Shown here piece by piece: positions 6,160-13,088 of a stretch of 15,860 bases of DNA (position 1 is its first letter; each line of letters opens with the position of its first letter). The translations under genes were made by a program, and so were the position numbers. The stretch spans positions 1-15,860 of the forward strand of contig JACROM010000132.1 of the NCBI GenBank assembly GCA_016214445.1, given 5' to 3'. Source of the stretch: Microcaldota archaeon (lineage in GTDB: Archaea; Micrarchaeota; Micrarchaeia; Norongarragalinales; Norongarragalinaceae). The notes under the pieces are model-generated. The model saw nothing but the letters and a program-made list of their open reading frames with translations, was not told where the DNA came from and made no database searches.

Positions 6160-6204
6160 ATTTCCACCTTAACGCTTCCGGCTAAATAAAGTTTCGTTTC
6201 GCGT

Positions 6205-6567
6205 CTAATAGAGCTTCAGCTTCAGGCCCTTGATTTTGGAGAAGTCCCCGTCCATGGTGTGGAGAGTTGCGTCGTTAGCGATGCACACTCCGGCTATAAG
6301 GGCATCCGGAGTCGATAGGGTCACGCCTGCACCCTGAAGAGACTTGAACAGTTCACTCGCGACTCTTGCCGCGGTCTTGCCAACCTGCAGAACGTAAAAC
6401 AAGTCCAGAAACGCGACAGCGTCTTGTTTTTTCGTTCCTCGTAAAAACTCGTAGTAGGAAACCGAGGTTACGACGGTTTCTTTCCCGCGAAGGGAATCCA
6501 AAACTTCCTTGCCGACCGAGGTTCCTCTGGAAATTTCAATCAACAGAGTAGTATCCAAGACGTTCAT
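6205..6567 (-). CDS. vapC: PIN-domain toxin VapC
   Basis: This 120-aa PIN-domain ribonuclease is the toxin of a VapBC module; the family cleaves tRNA or rRNA using Mg2+ held by acidic residues. The full set is present: D5 (MNVLDTTLLIE), E40 (SVSYYEFLRG), D88 (STPDALIAG) and D106/D108 (MDGDF). Length and residue order are normal, so it should be active. ATG 6567 is chosen because the hallmark NVLDT begins directly after it; longer readings only cover the antitoxin gene in another frame. It overlaps the 3' end of vapB by 32 nt and so is translationally coupled to it. Confidence 0.9.
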   Translation of the reverse strand: MNVLDTTLLIEISRGTSVGKEVLDSLRGKETVVTSVSYYEFLRGTKKQDAVAFLDLFYVLQVGKTAARVASELFKSLQGAGVTLSTPDALIAGVCIANDATLHTMDGDFSKIKGLKLKLY

Positions 6568-6832
6568 ACTTCCTAAACCTTTTCTCGAAATCTTCGCCGA
6601 TTTCCTTACGTATCCTGCGGACCGCCTTGCGTTCTTCTGCAAGTGCCTTGTCGTCCTTTCCAAAAAAACCGAGCGCCTTGCCCAAATTGTTCACGTCGCT
6701 CCTTTCGTCGGTTACAAAGGACACTATGGCCGCGCTAACTATTTTGCCGACTGTTTCGTCGTTCTGGATGGCAAGCATCCTAGCAAGCTTGTACGCCTTT
6801 TCGTCCATACCCTTGATGTACACGTTGACCAT
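6536..6832 (-). CDS. vapB: VapB-type antitoxin
   Basis: This is a 98-aa protein upstream of and overlapping vapC. The N-terminal MVNVYIKGMDEKAYKLARMLA followed by ETVGKIVSAAIVSFV looks like a ribbon-helix-helix or related dimeric DNA-binding fold. The C-terminal half is long, charged and helical (DKALAEERKAVRRIRKEI) and would bind the toxin. ATG 6832 lies about 27 nt after the centre of a TATA box (6855-6862 on the minus strand) with no ribosome binding site, so the transcript is probably leaderless. Longer readings start upstream of the promoter and are rejected. The identification as antitoxin rests mainly on position and size. Confidence 0.8.
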   Translation of the reverse strand: MVNVYIKGMDEKAYKLARMLAIQNDETVGKIVSAAIVSFVTDERSDVNNLGKALGFFGKDDKALAEERKAVRRIRKEIGEDFEKRFRKYERLGYYSVD

Positions 6833-6847
6833 GGAATCATACTGGTA

Positions 6848-6875
6848 CAACAAGTATATAAAGTTGTACTTGTTG
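6848..6875 (-). promoter_or_regulatory. vapBC promoter with inverted repeats over the TATA box
   Basis: CAACAAGTA (6848-6856) and TACTTGTTG (6867-6875) are perfect 9-bp inverted arms flanking a 10-bp spacer. A second overlapping pair, TACAAC/GTTGTA (6846-6851 / 6863-6868), is nested in it. The minus-strand TATA box TATATA lies inside. This suits autorepression by VapB or the VapBC complex. Confidence 0.5.
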
Positions 6876-6991
6876 GCCAAGCTCATCGCGGGCACTTTCA
6901 TTTTATCGGGCGCATAGCCTATCTCGGAGTGTCGTGCGGGCGGCTGCTTATCCGTAGCTGCCGGCCCCATAAGGTCTACTGGAATAGGCTC

Positions 6992-7408
6992 TTAGAGCAT
7001 ATGGGCTAAAACCAAGCCAATGACGAAACTGCCGATGAACCCGTTGACGAACTCGATTGCAAGAAGCTTGTTTGGATAATTGGTTTGAATCCACATATCG
7101 TAAAACCTGGGAATTATTTTCAAGGCTACCAGAATAGCGCCGAACCACAAGCCCTTAAAGAGAGCAGGACCAGGCAAAGCGTCTTTTATCAACGCAAAAA
7201 CAAAAGCCCACAGCAAACACTGCAGGAGAATACCAACGTACTGCAGGCCTATATACTGTTTCGTGTCCTTCCACTTCTTCAATGCAGGCGAGTTTTCAGC
7301 GTTCTTGTATATTCCGGCAACAAAAGGGTTCATGTACAACGCTCCGCCTACAACAAACCAAACAATTGAAGCTATTACGCCTGCGAAGGCAGCCTGAACA
7401 ACATCCAC
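6992..7408 (-). CDS. Small four-helix membrane protein (DUF1761-like)
   Basis: This is a 138-aa integral membrane protein. Hydrophobic segments lie at the N-terminus (GVIASIVWFVVGGALYM), then around GILLQCLLWAFVFALI, FKGLWFGAILVAL and FVNGFIGSFVIGLVLAHML, giving four predicted helices with a short soluble loop after the first. The pattern (G-x-L-Y-M-N-P-F after helix 1, and a final F-x-x-G-x-x-x-G-x-V helix) resembles DUF1761 proteins, whose function is not known to me. GTG 7408 is chosen because GAGGGGTG lies 6 nt upstream; GTG 7417 would have no spacing. It lies downstream of the methyltransferase gene beyond a strong hairpin, so it is probably transcribed separately. Confidence 0.6.
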   Translation of the reverse strand: MDVVQAAFAGVIASIVWFVVGGALYMNPFVAGIYKNAENSPALKKWKDTKQYIGLQYVGILLQCLLWAFVFALIKDALPGPALFKGLWFGAILVALKIIPRFYDMWIQTNYPNKLLAIEFVNGFIGSFVIGLVLAHML

Positions 7409-7432
7409 GACAAACACCCCTCATATCCGTCC

Positions 7433-7459
7433 AAATAGTAATTCGGCGTAAGCCGGCTC
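7433..7459 (-). repeat. 27-nt motif following a hairpin, first copy
   Basis: On the minus strand this reads GAGCCGGCTTACGCCGAATTA and a few more bases. It lies directly after the 15-bp hairpin at 7465-7501 and about 25 nt before the membrane-protein start. It matches 14425-14451 on the plus strand in sequence and in its place after a hairpin. Confidence 0.45.
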
Positions 7460-7464
7460 TTTAA

Positions 7465-7501
7465 CAAAACGACTTAACGACCCAACCGTTAAGTCGTTTT
7501 G
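7465..7501 (-). terminator. Perfect 15-bp hairpin at the 3' end of the methyltransferase gene
   Basis: Arms 7465-7479 (CAAAACGACTTAACG) and 7487-7501 pair perfectly over 15 bp around a 7-nt loop. The stop codon of the methyltransferase gene (7489-7491) lies within the arm. A second hairpin, six C paired with six G (7504-7509 / 7525-7530), sits just upstream in the coding end. On the minus strand the arm ends in TTTTG, so it could terminate the surface-protein/methyltransferase transcript. A third small stem (CGGC-GTAA-GCCG, 7444-7455) follows. Confidence 0.55.
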
Positions 7502-8145
7502 AACCCCCCGAAAAACAAATTTGAGGGGGGATATTTCCTTGCTTTAAATATGACCAGTTCCTCGAAGAAAAACCTTTTGCTGGCTAGAGTTTCAACGCTG
7601 AATCCGCTGGATTCGAGCTTTTCCTTCGTCAGCCTGTTTCCGCTCTCCCCGTCTTCAGCTGAAACCGAGCTGTTCAAGAGCAGAAGGACGCCTTCTGGAG
7701 CCAGGTAATCGGGAAAAGCCATCAAGAACAGGTCTAGGGCGTCCCTTCCGAAACGGCCGCCGTCCAAAGCCAGGTTGAGTTCGCCTTTCACTTTTTCCTG
7801 CCCGGTCGTCGGCAGGTAAGGCGGATTGAATGTTATGGTGTCGAATTCGCCTTCGATGTCGGAGAACAAGTCGGTTTGGACAAACCGGGCGGGTTTGTAA
7901 AGCTTGTTGGCGGCCGCGTTTTTTTCAGCCAGAGCGAGCGCTTTCTGTGAAACGTCCGCGAAAACTATTTCCTCCACGTTTTTGTTCTTTGCTGCTGACA
8001 GCCCGACTATGCCGGTGCCGCAGCCCAAGTCCAAAACTTTTCCTTTTGCGTGATTCAGGGCCGCTTCCGCCAACAGGATGGAGTCTTCCCTCGGAGAATA
8101 GACTTCATCGGTTGCAGCCAGGTTTAGACCGTTCCAGGAAAACAA
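7489..8145 (-). CDS. HemK2/Mtq2-like class I SAM methyltransferase
   Basis: This 218-aa Rossmann-fold methyltransferase has SAM motif VLDLGCGTGIVG (37-48), an acidic strand end FAD (62-64) and the NPPY catalytic motif (107-110) used to methylate a planar amide or amino nitrogen. The N-terminal YSPREDSILLAEA matches the YxPxEDSxLL of the HemK2/Mtq2 group. That group methylates the glutamine of the GGQ motif in class I release factor in archaea and eukaryotes, with Trm112 as partner. The C-terminus (PPSNLFFGGFKTT) runs into hairpins and is not typical. The start TTG 8145 lies 4 nt after the stop of the upstream surface-protein gene (8150-8152), so translation is coupled. Confidence 0.85.
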   Translation of the reverse strand: MFSWNGLNLAATDEVYSPREDSILLAEAALNHAKGKVLDLGCGTGIVGLSAAKNKNVEEIVFADVSQKALALAEKNAAANKLYKPARFVQTDLFSDIEGEFDTITFNPPYLPTTGQEKVKGELNLALDGGRFGRDALDLFLMAFPDYLAPEGVLLLLNSSVSAEDGESGNRLTKEKLESSGFSVETLASKRFFFEELVIFKARKYPPSNLFFGGFKTT

Positions 8146-8149
8146 GAAA

Positions 8150-10219
8150 TCACTTTGTCTGGCGGACGAATTCTTCGAGCTGTTCCTTGCGCATCAGGAA
8201 CGCGAGCGCGATTATCACCAGGATGAGGACGATTACTGCAACGAACAGCGGAGTGTCTATCGAATCCACCACTGCTGGAGGCTGTATGGTCTGGGCGTTG
8301 CTCTCCACCCCTTCATTCGACCTCGCCTTGACCACCAAGGGGGCAGCTGCGAGGGCCTGGAAGGCCAGGAGTTTCTGTTCGCCAGGCGCAAGCACGTCCA
8401 CCAAGACGCTTTCTTCACCTGCCTGTACAACAACCCCGCTGAGCGGAAGCGCGCCGTTGTTGTACACCACCACGCTGAACTGAACTGTGTCGCCTTGCCG
8501 GACCACGTTCGCGACAGCGAGGTTGAGGTGGGCAGGCGGCTTGGTTACGGAGAGAACGTTGAATGCCTCGGTTTTCTCCCCTTCCTGCGACTGCGCAACG
8601 TAAGAGAAGGTCTTTCTTGTTTCCGGCGAGTCTTTTGGAATGTTCAAAGCTATATCATAGGTGGCAGTCTTGCCTGAAAGCACGTGTTTCGGGTCGGTTG
8701 CAACTGACGCCCAGCCTTCGGGCAGCCCGTTTATGGACAGGGAAAGGTTGTACTGCGTCTTGAGCGCGTTGTTCCTCACGCTTACTGTCTGCGAGGAGTT
8801 CACGCCCGAATAGCCTTCAAGGGGCTTGGCAAGCACGTCGAGGAAGCTCTTTCCTGGTTTGGAGCTTGAGACTATGTTTATGGAAGTGTTGACTACTTTG
8901 GTTACGGCGCCATCGCTTACCGAGAAGAGCAAATTGGTGGGACCGAGCGGAGTCTTCATGGTGGTGCTTAAAGCAATAGAAGCGTTCTTTTCCTTGCCCG
9001 GAAGAACGGTTAGGAAATCCTCGAGCAGACGCGAGTCGAAGCTCGGGGGAACTGAAGAGGTGAAGACGTAGGTTTCCTTGATTGTTCCGGTGTTGCGGAC
9101 GAGGAAATCCACCTGAGCGGATTCGCCTCTTGTCAATTCCACTTCTTCGGGCCCGAACAGCCTGAAGTTGTGGGCCGCGTCCACTTCCACGCACAGGGGC
9201 TTTTCGAACACTACGTGGTCGAGGTATTTTGCTATCAAGCGGAACGGGTAGGAACTAAGAGGGACTGCGCCCGAAGGCTTCATTTTCAGCGTCAGCTGCT
9301 GCGAGTCCCCTGCGCTTATTTCAAGCAGGGAAGCGTCAAGGGAAACGAAGTCAGTTACCGAAGAGAGGCCGTCTATGGAGAAAGAGAATGGCCCTGTTTT
9401 TTCGCCGTCGTTGCGTATGGTGAACACTCTGGTCGTCTCGTTGCCGTGCTGGGCGGCCATGCAGGAAAGAGGAGCGTTCTGAAGAGCAAGTTTTACGTTG
9501 TCCGCGAAAACGAAAACCTCGCGGTTGAATGCGAACTGGTACTCGCAGCACCCGCTTCCCTCGAAGGCGTTGACTATGAAGAGCACGTCGTAGGTTTCGC
9601 GGGAAGTGCCTGCCGGAACGAACACTCTCGCTTTAATGGTCTTCTGGGAGTTGGGCTCGACATCAACGTCTATGGCGTCGAAGTCCACTTCCAATGGCGT
9701 TTTGGCTTCGAGCCTCGCGTAGCCTTTTTCGGCCTTGTTGTTCTTTATGTCTATGAAGTACGTGATTTCGCCGAGCGGCCTGGCTGTCTGGTTTCCAGCT
9801 GGAGTCACCTTCACTTCGAAAGGTTTCTGCTGCGATTCGGGCGCCTCCTTGACAGTAACGCCGAAATAGTAGTTCTGGCAGGAAACGCCGCCTACTATCA
9901 CTTCTGCAGGAACAGTGTAGTTGCCTGGCTTGGAGTCAACTGCGCTTACCTGAAGGGTAAACGTGTGCGTTTCAGAAGCGGCAATGGTCTTGTAAGGCAG
10001 AGGAGTGAAAGAGCAGCCCATGCCTTCGGCGCAAGTGCCAGACAGCTGGACGAGTTTGCTGTTGACATCCCGGTTGGTGAAAGTTATTGGAAAGGAAGCG
10101 GTTACGCCCTGCTGGATTGTTGCGTGCGAGACAGTGGAAACGTCCATCAGCGGACAGGTCGCTGAAACAAAGGAAAAAAGGAAAACAAATGAAAGGAACC
10201 ACAGAATTAAGGCTTTCAT
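8150..10219 (-). CDS. Secreted, membrane-anchored surface protein with Ig-like modules
   Basis: This 689-aa protein has a signal peptide (MKALILWFLSFVFLFSFVSA, cleavage likely after residue 20). Next come five or six beta-rich modules of about 100 residues resembling CARDB/NEW3 Ig-like domains (recurring patterns such as F-x-x-x-N-x-G and PGE/GK turns). Near the C-terminus there is one transmembrane helix (TPLFVAVIVLILVIIALAFL) and a short cytoplasmic tail (MRKEQLEEFVRQTK). Several N-x-S/T sites suggest N-glycosylation. Cysteines cluster in the first half (TCAEGMGC, GVSCQN, GSGCC), so disulfides are plausible. It likely lies in the cell envelope, perhaps as an S-layer-associated or adhesive protein. 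ATG 10219 follows a TATA box (10244-10252) by roughly 30 nt, giving little or no leader. The pairing with a translation-factor methyltransferase may only be genomic compaction. Confidence 0.8.
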   Translation of the reverse strand: MKALILWFLSFVFLFSFVSATCPLMDVSTVSHATIQQGVTASFPITFTNRDVNSKLVQLSGTCAEGMGCSFTPLPYKTIAASETHTFTLQVSAVDSKPGNYTVPAEVIVGGVSCQNYYFGVTVKEAPESQQKPFEVKVTPAGNQTARPLGEITYFIDIKNNKAEKGYARLEAKTPLEVDFDAIDVDVEPNSQKTIKARVFVPAGTSRETYDVLFIVNAFEGSGCCEYQFAFNREVFVFADNVKLALQNAPLSCMAAQHGNETTRVFTIRNDGEKTGPFSFSIDGLSSVTDFVSLDASLLEISAGDSQQLTLKMKPSGAVPLSSYPFRLIAKYLDHVVFEKPLCVEVDAAHNFRLFGPEEVELTRGESAQVDFLVRNTGTIKETYVFTSSVPPSFDSRLLEDFLTVLPGKEKNASIALSTTMKTPLGPTNLLFSVSDGAVTKVVNTSINIVSSSKPGKSFLDVLAKPLEGYSGVNSSQTVSVRNNALKTQYNLSLSINGLPEGWASVATDPKHVLSGKTATYDIALNIPKDSPETRKTFSYVAQSQEGEKTEAFNVLSVTKPPAHLNLAVANVVRQGDTVQFSVVVYNNGALPLSGVVVQAGEESVLVDVLAPGEQKLLAFQALAAAPLVVKARSNEGVESNAQTIQPPAVVDSIDTPLFVAVIVLILVIIALAFLMRKEQLEEFVRQTK

Positions 10220-10243
10220 AATGTTTGTTTTGGTCCCTCAAGC

Positions 10244-10252
10244 ATTTAAATA
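10244..10252 (-). promoter_or_regulatory. TATA box of the surface-protein operon
   Basis: The minus strand reads TATTTAAA here, ending about 25 nt upstream of ATG 10219, so the transcript is leaderless or nearly so. No ribosome binding site is close to the ATG. Confidence 0.5.
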
Positions 10253-10261
10253 TGTGGCTGG

Positions 10262-10283
10262 GTGGGAGTTCGTCCCACTTTTT
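10262..10283 (+). terminator. Hairpin plus T-run with no upstream + strand gene
   Basis: GTGGGA (10262-10267) and TCCCAC (10273-10278) pair around GTTCG and are followed by TTTTT (10279-10283), the form of a + strand intrinsic terminator. No + strand gene precedes it. The rest of the 278-nt gap between the divergent genes (10220-10497) holds only the two TATA boxes; I see no tRNA or further gene in it. Confidence 0.4.
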
Positions 10284-10466
10284 GCAGGGCACGTTTTGAA
10301 AGTTGTTCAGGCGGATTTTACGCAATTGATGAAGCGATGCCACGGGTTGCTGAAAATGGCGTAAACGGCTTCCAAACGCTCCAAAGCAGCAGAATACACG
10401 TTCCCCACTCCGACAGAATGGGCTAGAGTCGACTGAAAAACAAATCTCTTCCCGTTCCCAGCCTAG

Positions 10467-10475
10467 TTTTTATTA
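10467..10475 (+). promoter_or_regulatory. TATA box of the 299-aa unknown gene
   Basis: TTTTTATTA is centred 27 nt before ATG 10498 with no ribosome binding site between them, which predicts a leaderless mRNA. Confidence 0.5.
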
Positions 10476-10497
10476 GGCAAAAACCAATTACTCAAAC

Positions 10498-11397
10498 ATG
10501 GCAATACGCTTTTTCTTGAATCTGGCCAGAAAAAAGGAAGAAAAAGAAGCCGAAAAGGCCAAACGGGCCTTCTTCAATGCAATACAAGACCCTTTCGAAG
10601 TTAAGCATCCTGGTCTCGTGCACGCGCTTCTTGACGAAAACAAAGAAAACCACGAATGGACAATAAATGCGGAATACCTCCATTTCAAAATAGGCAGTCC
10701 CGTGCAAACGCCCGGCGCGCTGCTCTACATCCTAGGCCTAGGCAACAAAAAAAGCAAGAATGACGTTTCCAGAGTCTACACCTACCCGTCTGAATTGAGT
10801 TTACATACTGCCGACGGCTCAAAACAATACTTCGCGGTCGCTAAAATATCCCCGGAAAACAATCCCTATAATCAAGGACGCTTTGACAAAATCTCCGCAT
10901 TCGGCCACCTCGTTCTCCTGCGGCAGGGCAAACACAACATCCTGCTGTTAAGCTGCATGCAAAAAGTGATGAGCAAAGTAAAATCAAAGCGAGTCGCAAA
11001 AGAACTGCGGACGATAAACAGAACGCGAGACTTCGACGATGACGAAGAACACGGCTGGACCTCACAGGACCTACACCAAATGAGTCAAGGCCCCACCCGC
11101 AACTATTCAATGATTGACGCGGCCTTGGAAATAGCGGAAAGAATGAGGAAGCTGGGAGTAACCGTAGAGGTACACGCGCCGCACCCTGAAGCAATAAACC
11201 CGCCCAACGATGAAACAGGCAAACGCATCAAAAAACCTCTCATTGCATTGCAACAGCACTTCAAAGAAGACCTGCTGCACGAAACCAGAAACAACTACCT
11301 CAAAACTATAAACCTCTCCAAGGCGAAAACACGCAGGGCTAGAGAACTGCTAAGTCGAATAAAATCGGAAAAAAATAGGCGGCAAAAGCTATTCTAG
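10498..11397 (+). CDS. Unrecognised 299-aa charged protein
   Basis: I do not recognise a family. The protein starts with a basic/acidic helix (ARKKEEKEAEKAKRAFFNAI), then has a mixed alpha/beta middle (HEWTINAEYLHFKIG, GALLYILGLG, KQYFAVAKIS, HLVLLRQGKHNILLLSC). An acidic spot DFDDDEEHGW, a helix-strand unit MIDAALEIAERMRKLGVTVEVHAPHP, and a highly basic C-terminal helix rich in Lys/Arg follow. There is no signal peptide or membrane segment. The basic ends suggest nucleic-acid or ribosome contact, which is inference. ATG 10498 fits the TATA spacing. Codon choice leans more to A-ending codons than the neighbours, which may reflect a different origin. It is a single gene, divergent from the surface-protein operon and convergent with the dehydrogenase. 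Confidence 0.65.
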   Translation: MAIRFFLNLARKKEEKEAEKAKRAFFNAIQDPFEVKHPGLVHALLDENKENHEWTINAEYLHFKIGSPVQTPGALLYILGLGNKKSKNDVSRVYTYPSELSLHTADGSKQYFAVAKISPENNPYNQGRFDKISAFGHLVLLRQGKHNILLLSCMQKVMSKVKSKRVAKELRTINRTRDFDDDEEHGWTSQDLHQMSQGPTRNYSMIDAALEIAERMRKLGVTVEVHAPHPEAINPPNDETGKRIKKPLIALQQHFKEDLLHETRNNYLKTINLSKAKTRRARELLSRIKSEKNRRQKLF

Positions 11398-11431
11398 ACC
11401 GATACAAAAAGAAAAATAAAAAGAACGCTTG

Positions 11432-12553
11432 CTAGCCCTTCCAAGTTCCGCGGTACTCCATCGCCTTCTGGACTCGTTCCTGGGCTATCTGAAGGGCAAC
11501 CGCTCTCGTGTATTTGCCGGTGTCGCGCCTTCTCTGGAGAACCACCTTGGTGTTGTTGACTATCTTGTGCTTGACGTGGCCGAACATCTGTTCGGGAGTG
11601 CAGCCGATGGTCTCGCACCACGAGCTGATTACGCCGCCAGCGTTCGCCAAAAAGTCAGGCAACACCAATATGCCCTTCTTTTCGAGCTCCTCCTCTATTC
11701 GGGGTGCAATCGGAAGGTTCGCTCCTTGCGAGATGACTTTGGCCTTGATGTTGGCCTTGTTTGCGTCGGTTATGACATCAGGCCGCGCGCCTGGTATGAG
11801 GATGTCGCACTGCACTTCGAACAGCGCCTTTACGTCGAGCTTCTGCGCGTCCTTGTAGTTGGACACTTTGCCTGTTTCAGCTTTTATCTTTTCGAGCGCG
11901 CCGGTGTCTATTCCTTTCGGGTTGTAGATGGTTCCTGAAGAGTCCGAAACAGCTAGGGTCTTCACGCCGTTCTCCTTGAAGAATTTGGCGGTGAAGATGC
12001 CTACGTTTCCGAAGCCCTCTATAGCTGCAGTAGCGCCTTGCAGGTCGATCTTCAGCTCCTCCATTCCAACCAGCGCGCTCTGCACTACTCCGTACCCTGT
12101 CGAGCCGAGCTCGTGCGGCAGCCCTCCTATTTCAGACGGTTTGCCTGTCACAACGCGCATATCCCCAGCTTCGTCGGCCATCCACGCCATCGCCTTTTCC
12201 GTTACGTTCATGTCAGGGCCGCCGATGTAGATGGAAGGCATTATTTCCTTGAGTTTGCTCGTGAAAGCGCGCATTATGGCCTGCTTGTCCACTTTCTTCG
12301 GGTCGGCCTTGATTCCTGACTTTGCCCCGCCGAACGGTATGTCCGCCAAGGCGTTCTTCCACGTCATCGCCCTTGCCAAACGGCATACTTCCTGGATTGA
12401 AATGTCCGGAACCATCCTGATGCCGCCCTTCCCGACGCCGCGCGCGGTGTTGTCTATTACTGCGACCCCTTCCATTCCGGTTTTCGGGTCATAGACGTTG
12501 AATATCCTCTCCGGGCCCCACTGGTCCGGCTGTATCTCTGGCGTAGACAACAT
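11432..12553 (-). CDS. Glu/Leu/Phe/Val dehydrogenase family (probable glutamate dehydrogenase)
   Basis: This NAD(P)-dependent oxidoreductase of 373 aa should interconvert glutamate and 2-oxoglutarate plus ammonia in the cytoplasm. GKGGIRM (41-47), then TWKNALADIPFGGAKSGI (64-81), hold the substrate-binding K66 and catalytic K78; GGPDMNV supplies the conserved Asp. The second domain has the dinucleotide fold AIEGFGNVG, and SQGANLP with FLANAGGV closes the active site as in the family. It is about 40 residues shorter at the N-terminus than classical ~415-aa enzymes, lacking the first helices. Amino-acid specificity cannot be fixed by eye, so leucine or other dehydrogenase activity is possible. 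ATG 12553 is used, with GAGGTG 9 nt ahead; a TTG at 12577 would include that site. A TATA-like element (12626-12634) implies a leader of roughly 50 nt. Confidence 0.9.
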   Translation of the reverse strand: MLSTPEIQPDQWGPERIFNVYDPKTGMEGVAVIDNTARGVGKGGIRMVPDISIQEVCRLARAMTWKNALADIPFGGAKSGIKADPKKVDKQAIMRAFTSKLKEIMPSIYIGGPDMNVTEKAMAWMADEAGDMRVVTGKPSEIGGLPHELGSTGYGVVQSALVGMEELKIDLQGATAAIEGFGNVGIFTAKFFKENGVKTLAVSDSSGTIYNPKGIDTGALEKIKAETGKVSNYKDAQKLDVKALFEVQCDILIPGARPDVITDANKANIKAKVISQGANLPIAPRIEEELEKKGILVLPDFLANAGGVISSWCETIGCTPEQMFGHVKHKIVNNTKVVLQRRRDTGKYTRAVALQIAQERVQKAMEYRGTWKG

Positions 12554-12681
12554 GTTCTGGAACACCTCAAAAAACAATTTTTTACATCAAGCCCAAGCGG
12601 GCGTAAGCTACGGTTTGGTTTGCGGATTTATTAAGCGTAATGTTTTCGTCAAAGAACGTTGGTCGCTAAAATAGAAGTCAC

Positions 12682-13086
12682 TCACTTCACAAGCTGCAAC
12701 AACGTCTCGTTCAGCGTTATTTTCTTGCCTTTCCGAAACACGAGAACATCAAGCTTCTTAAGAGGGGCTAGTATTACCTTTTTGAATGATCCTTTGTCCA
12801 GCGCAATCAAACCAATGTCTGCCATCTTTTCGTGCAAAGTGCCAACAGTGTGGTTGCCGAGCTGCGGGTCGGCTTTTCTTTCGTTTGCGCGTTCGGCCAA
12901 AAGCAACAGCGCTACGTGAAGGCGGCCGGTGCTGTAAGCTGTTTTTGATTTGACCCACTTCTCTATAGGTGTCCAACGCAATCCAAAGCGCTCAAGCGTG
13001 CCTGATGTTCTGTGCCTCTGTATTTCCTCGGCAATCAGCCGCTCACGTACAGCTTCTACTGCAGCCTGTCGCTTTGCCTTCGTCAT
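12682..13086 (-). CDS. Unrecognised 134-aa basic protein coupled to glyA
   Basis: This is a small soluble protein of unknown family. A charged N-terminal helix (KAKRQAAVEAVRERLIAEEIQRH) leads to LRWTPIEKWVKSKTAYSTGRLHVALLLLAE, then GTLHEKMADIGLIALDKGSFKKVILAPLKKLDVLVF and RKGKKITLNETLLQLVK. The last part could be a winged-helix (helix, helix, two strands), but that is uncertain. ATG 13086 starts 2 nt after the glyA stop codon (13089-13091), so the two genes share a transcript and probably ribosomes; a longer reading to 13182 would lie inside glyA. The function may relate to serine/glycine or folate metabolism only by position. Confidence 0.6.
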   Translation of the reverse strand: MTKAKRQAAVEAVRERLIAEEIQRHRTSGTLERFGLRWTPIEKWVKSKTAYSTGRLHVALLLLAERANERKADPQLGNHTVGTLHEKMADIGLIALDKGSFKKVILAPLKKLDVLVFRKGKKITLNETLLQLVK

Positions 13087-13088
13087 TT

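Noticed and set aside
6567..6663. N-terminal extension of VapC
   Set aside because: It only covers vapB in another frame; the PIN hallmark starts at ATG 6567.
9170..10165. Long open frame (331 codons) on the + strand
   Set aside because: It is antisense to the surface-protein gene, whose signal peptide, modules and membrane anchor are clear; the frame is a by-product of codon bias.
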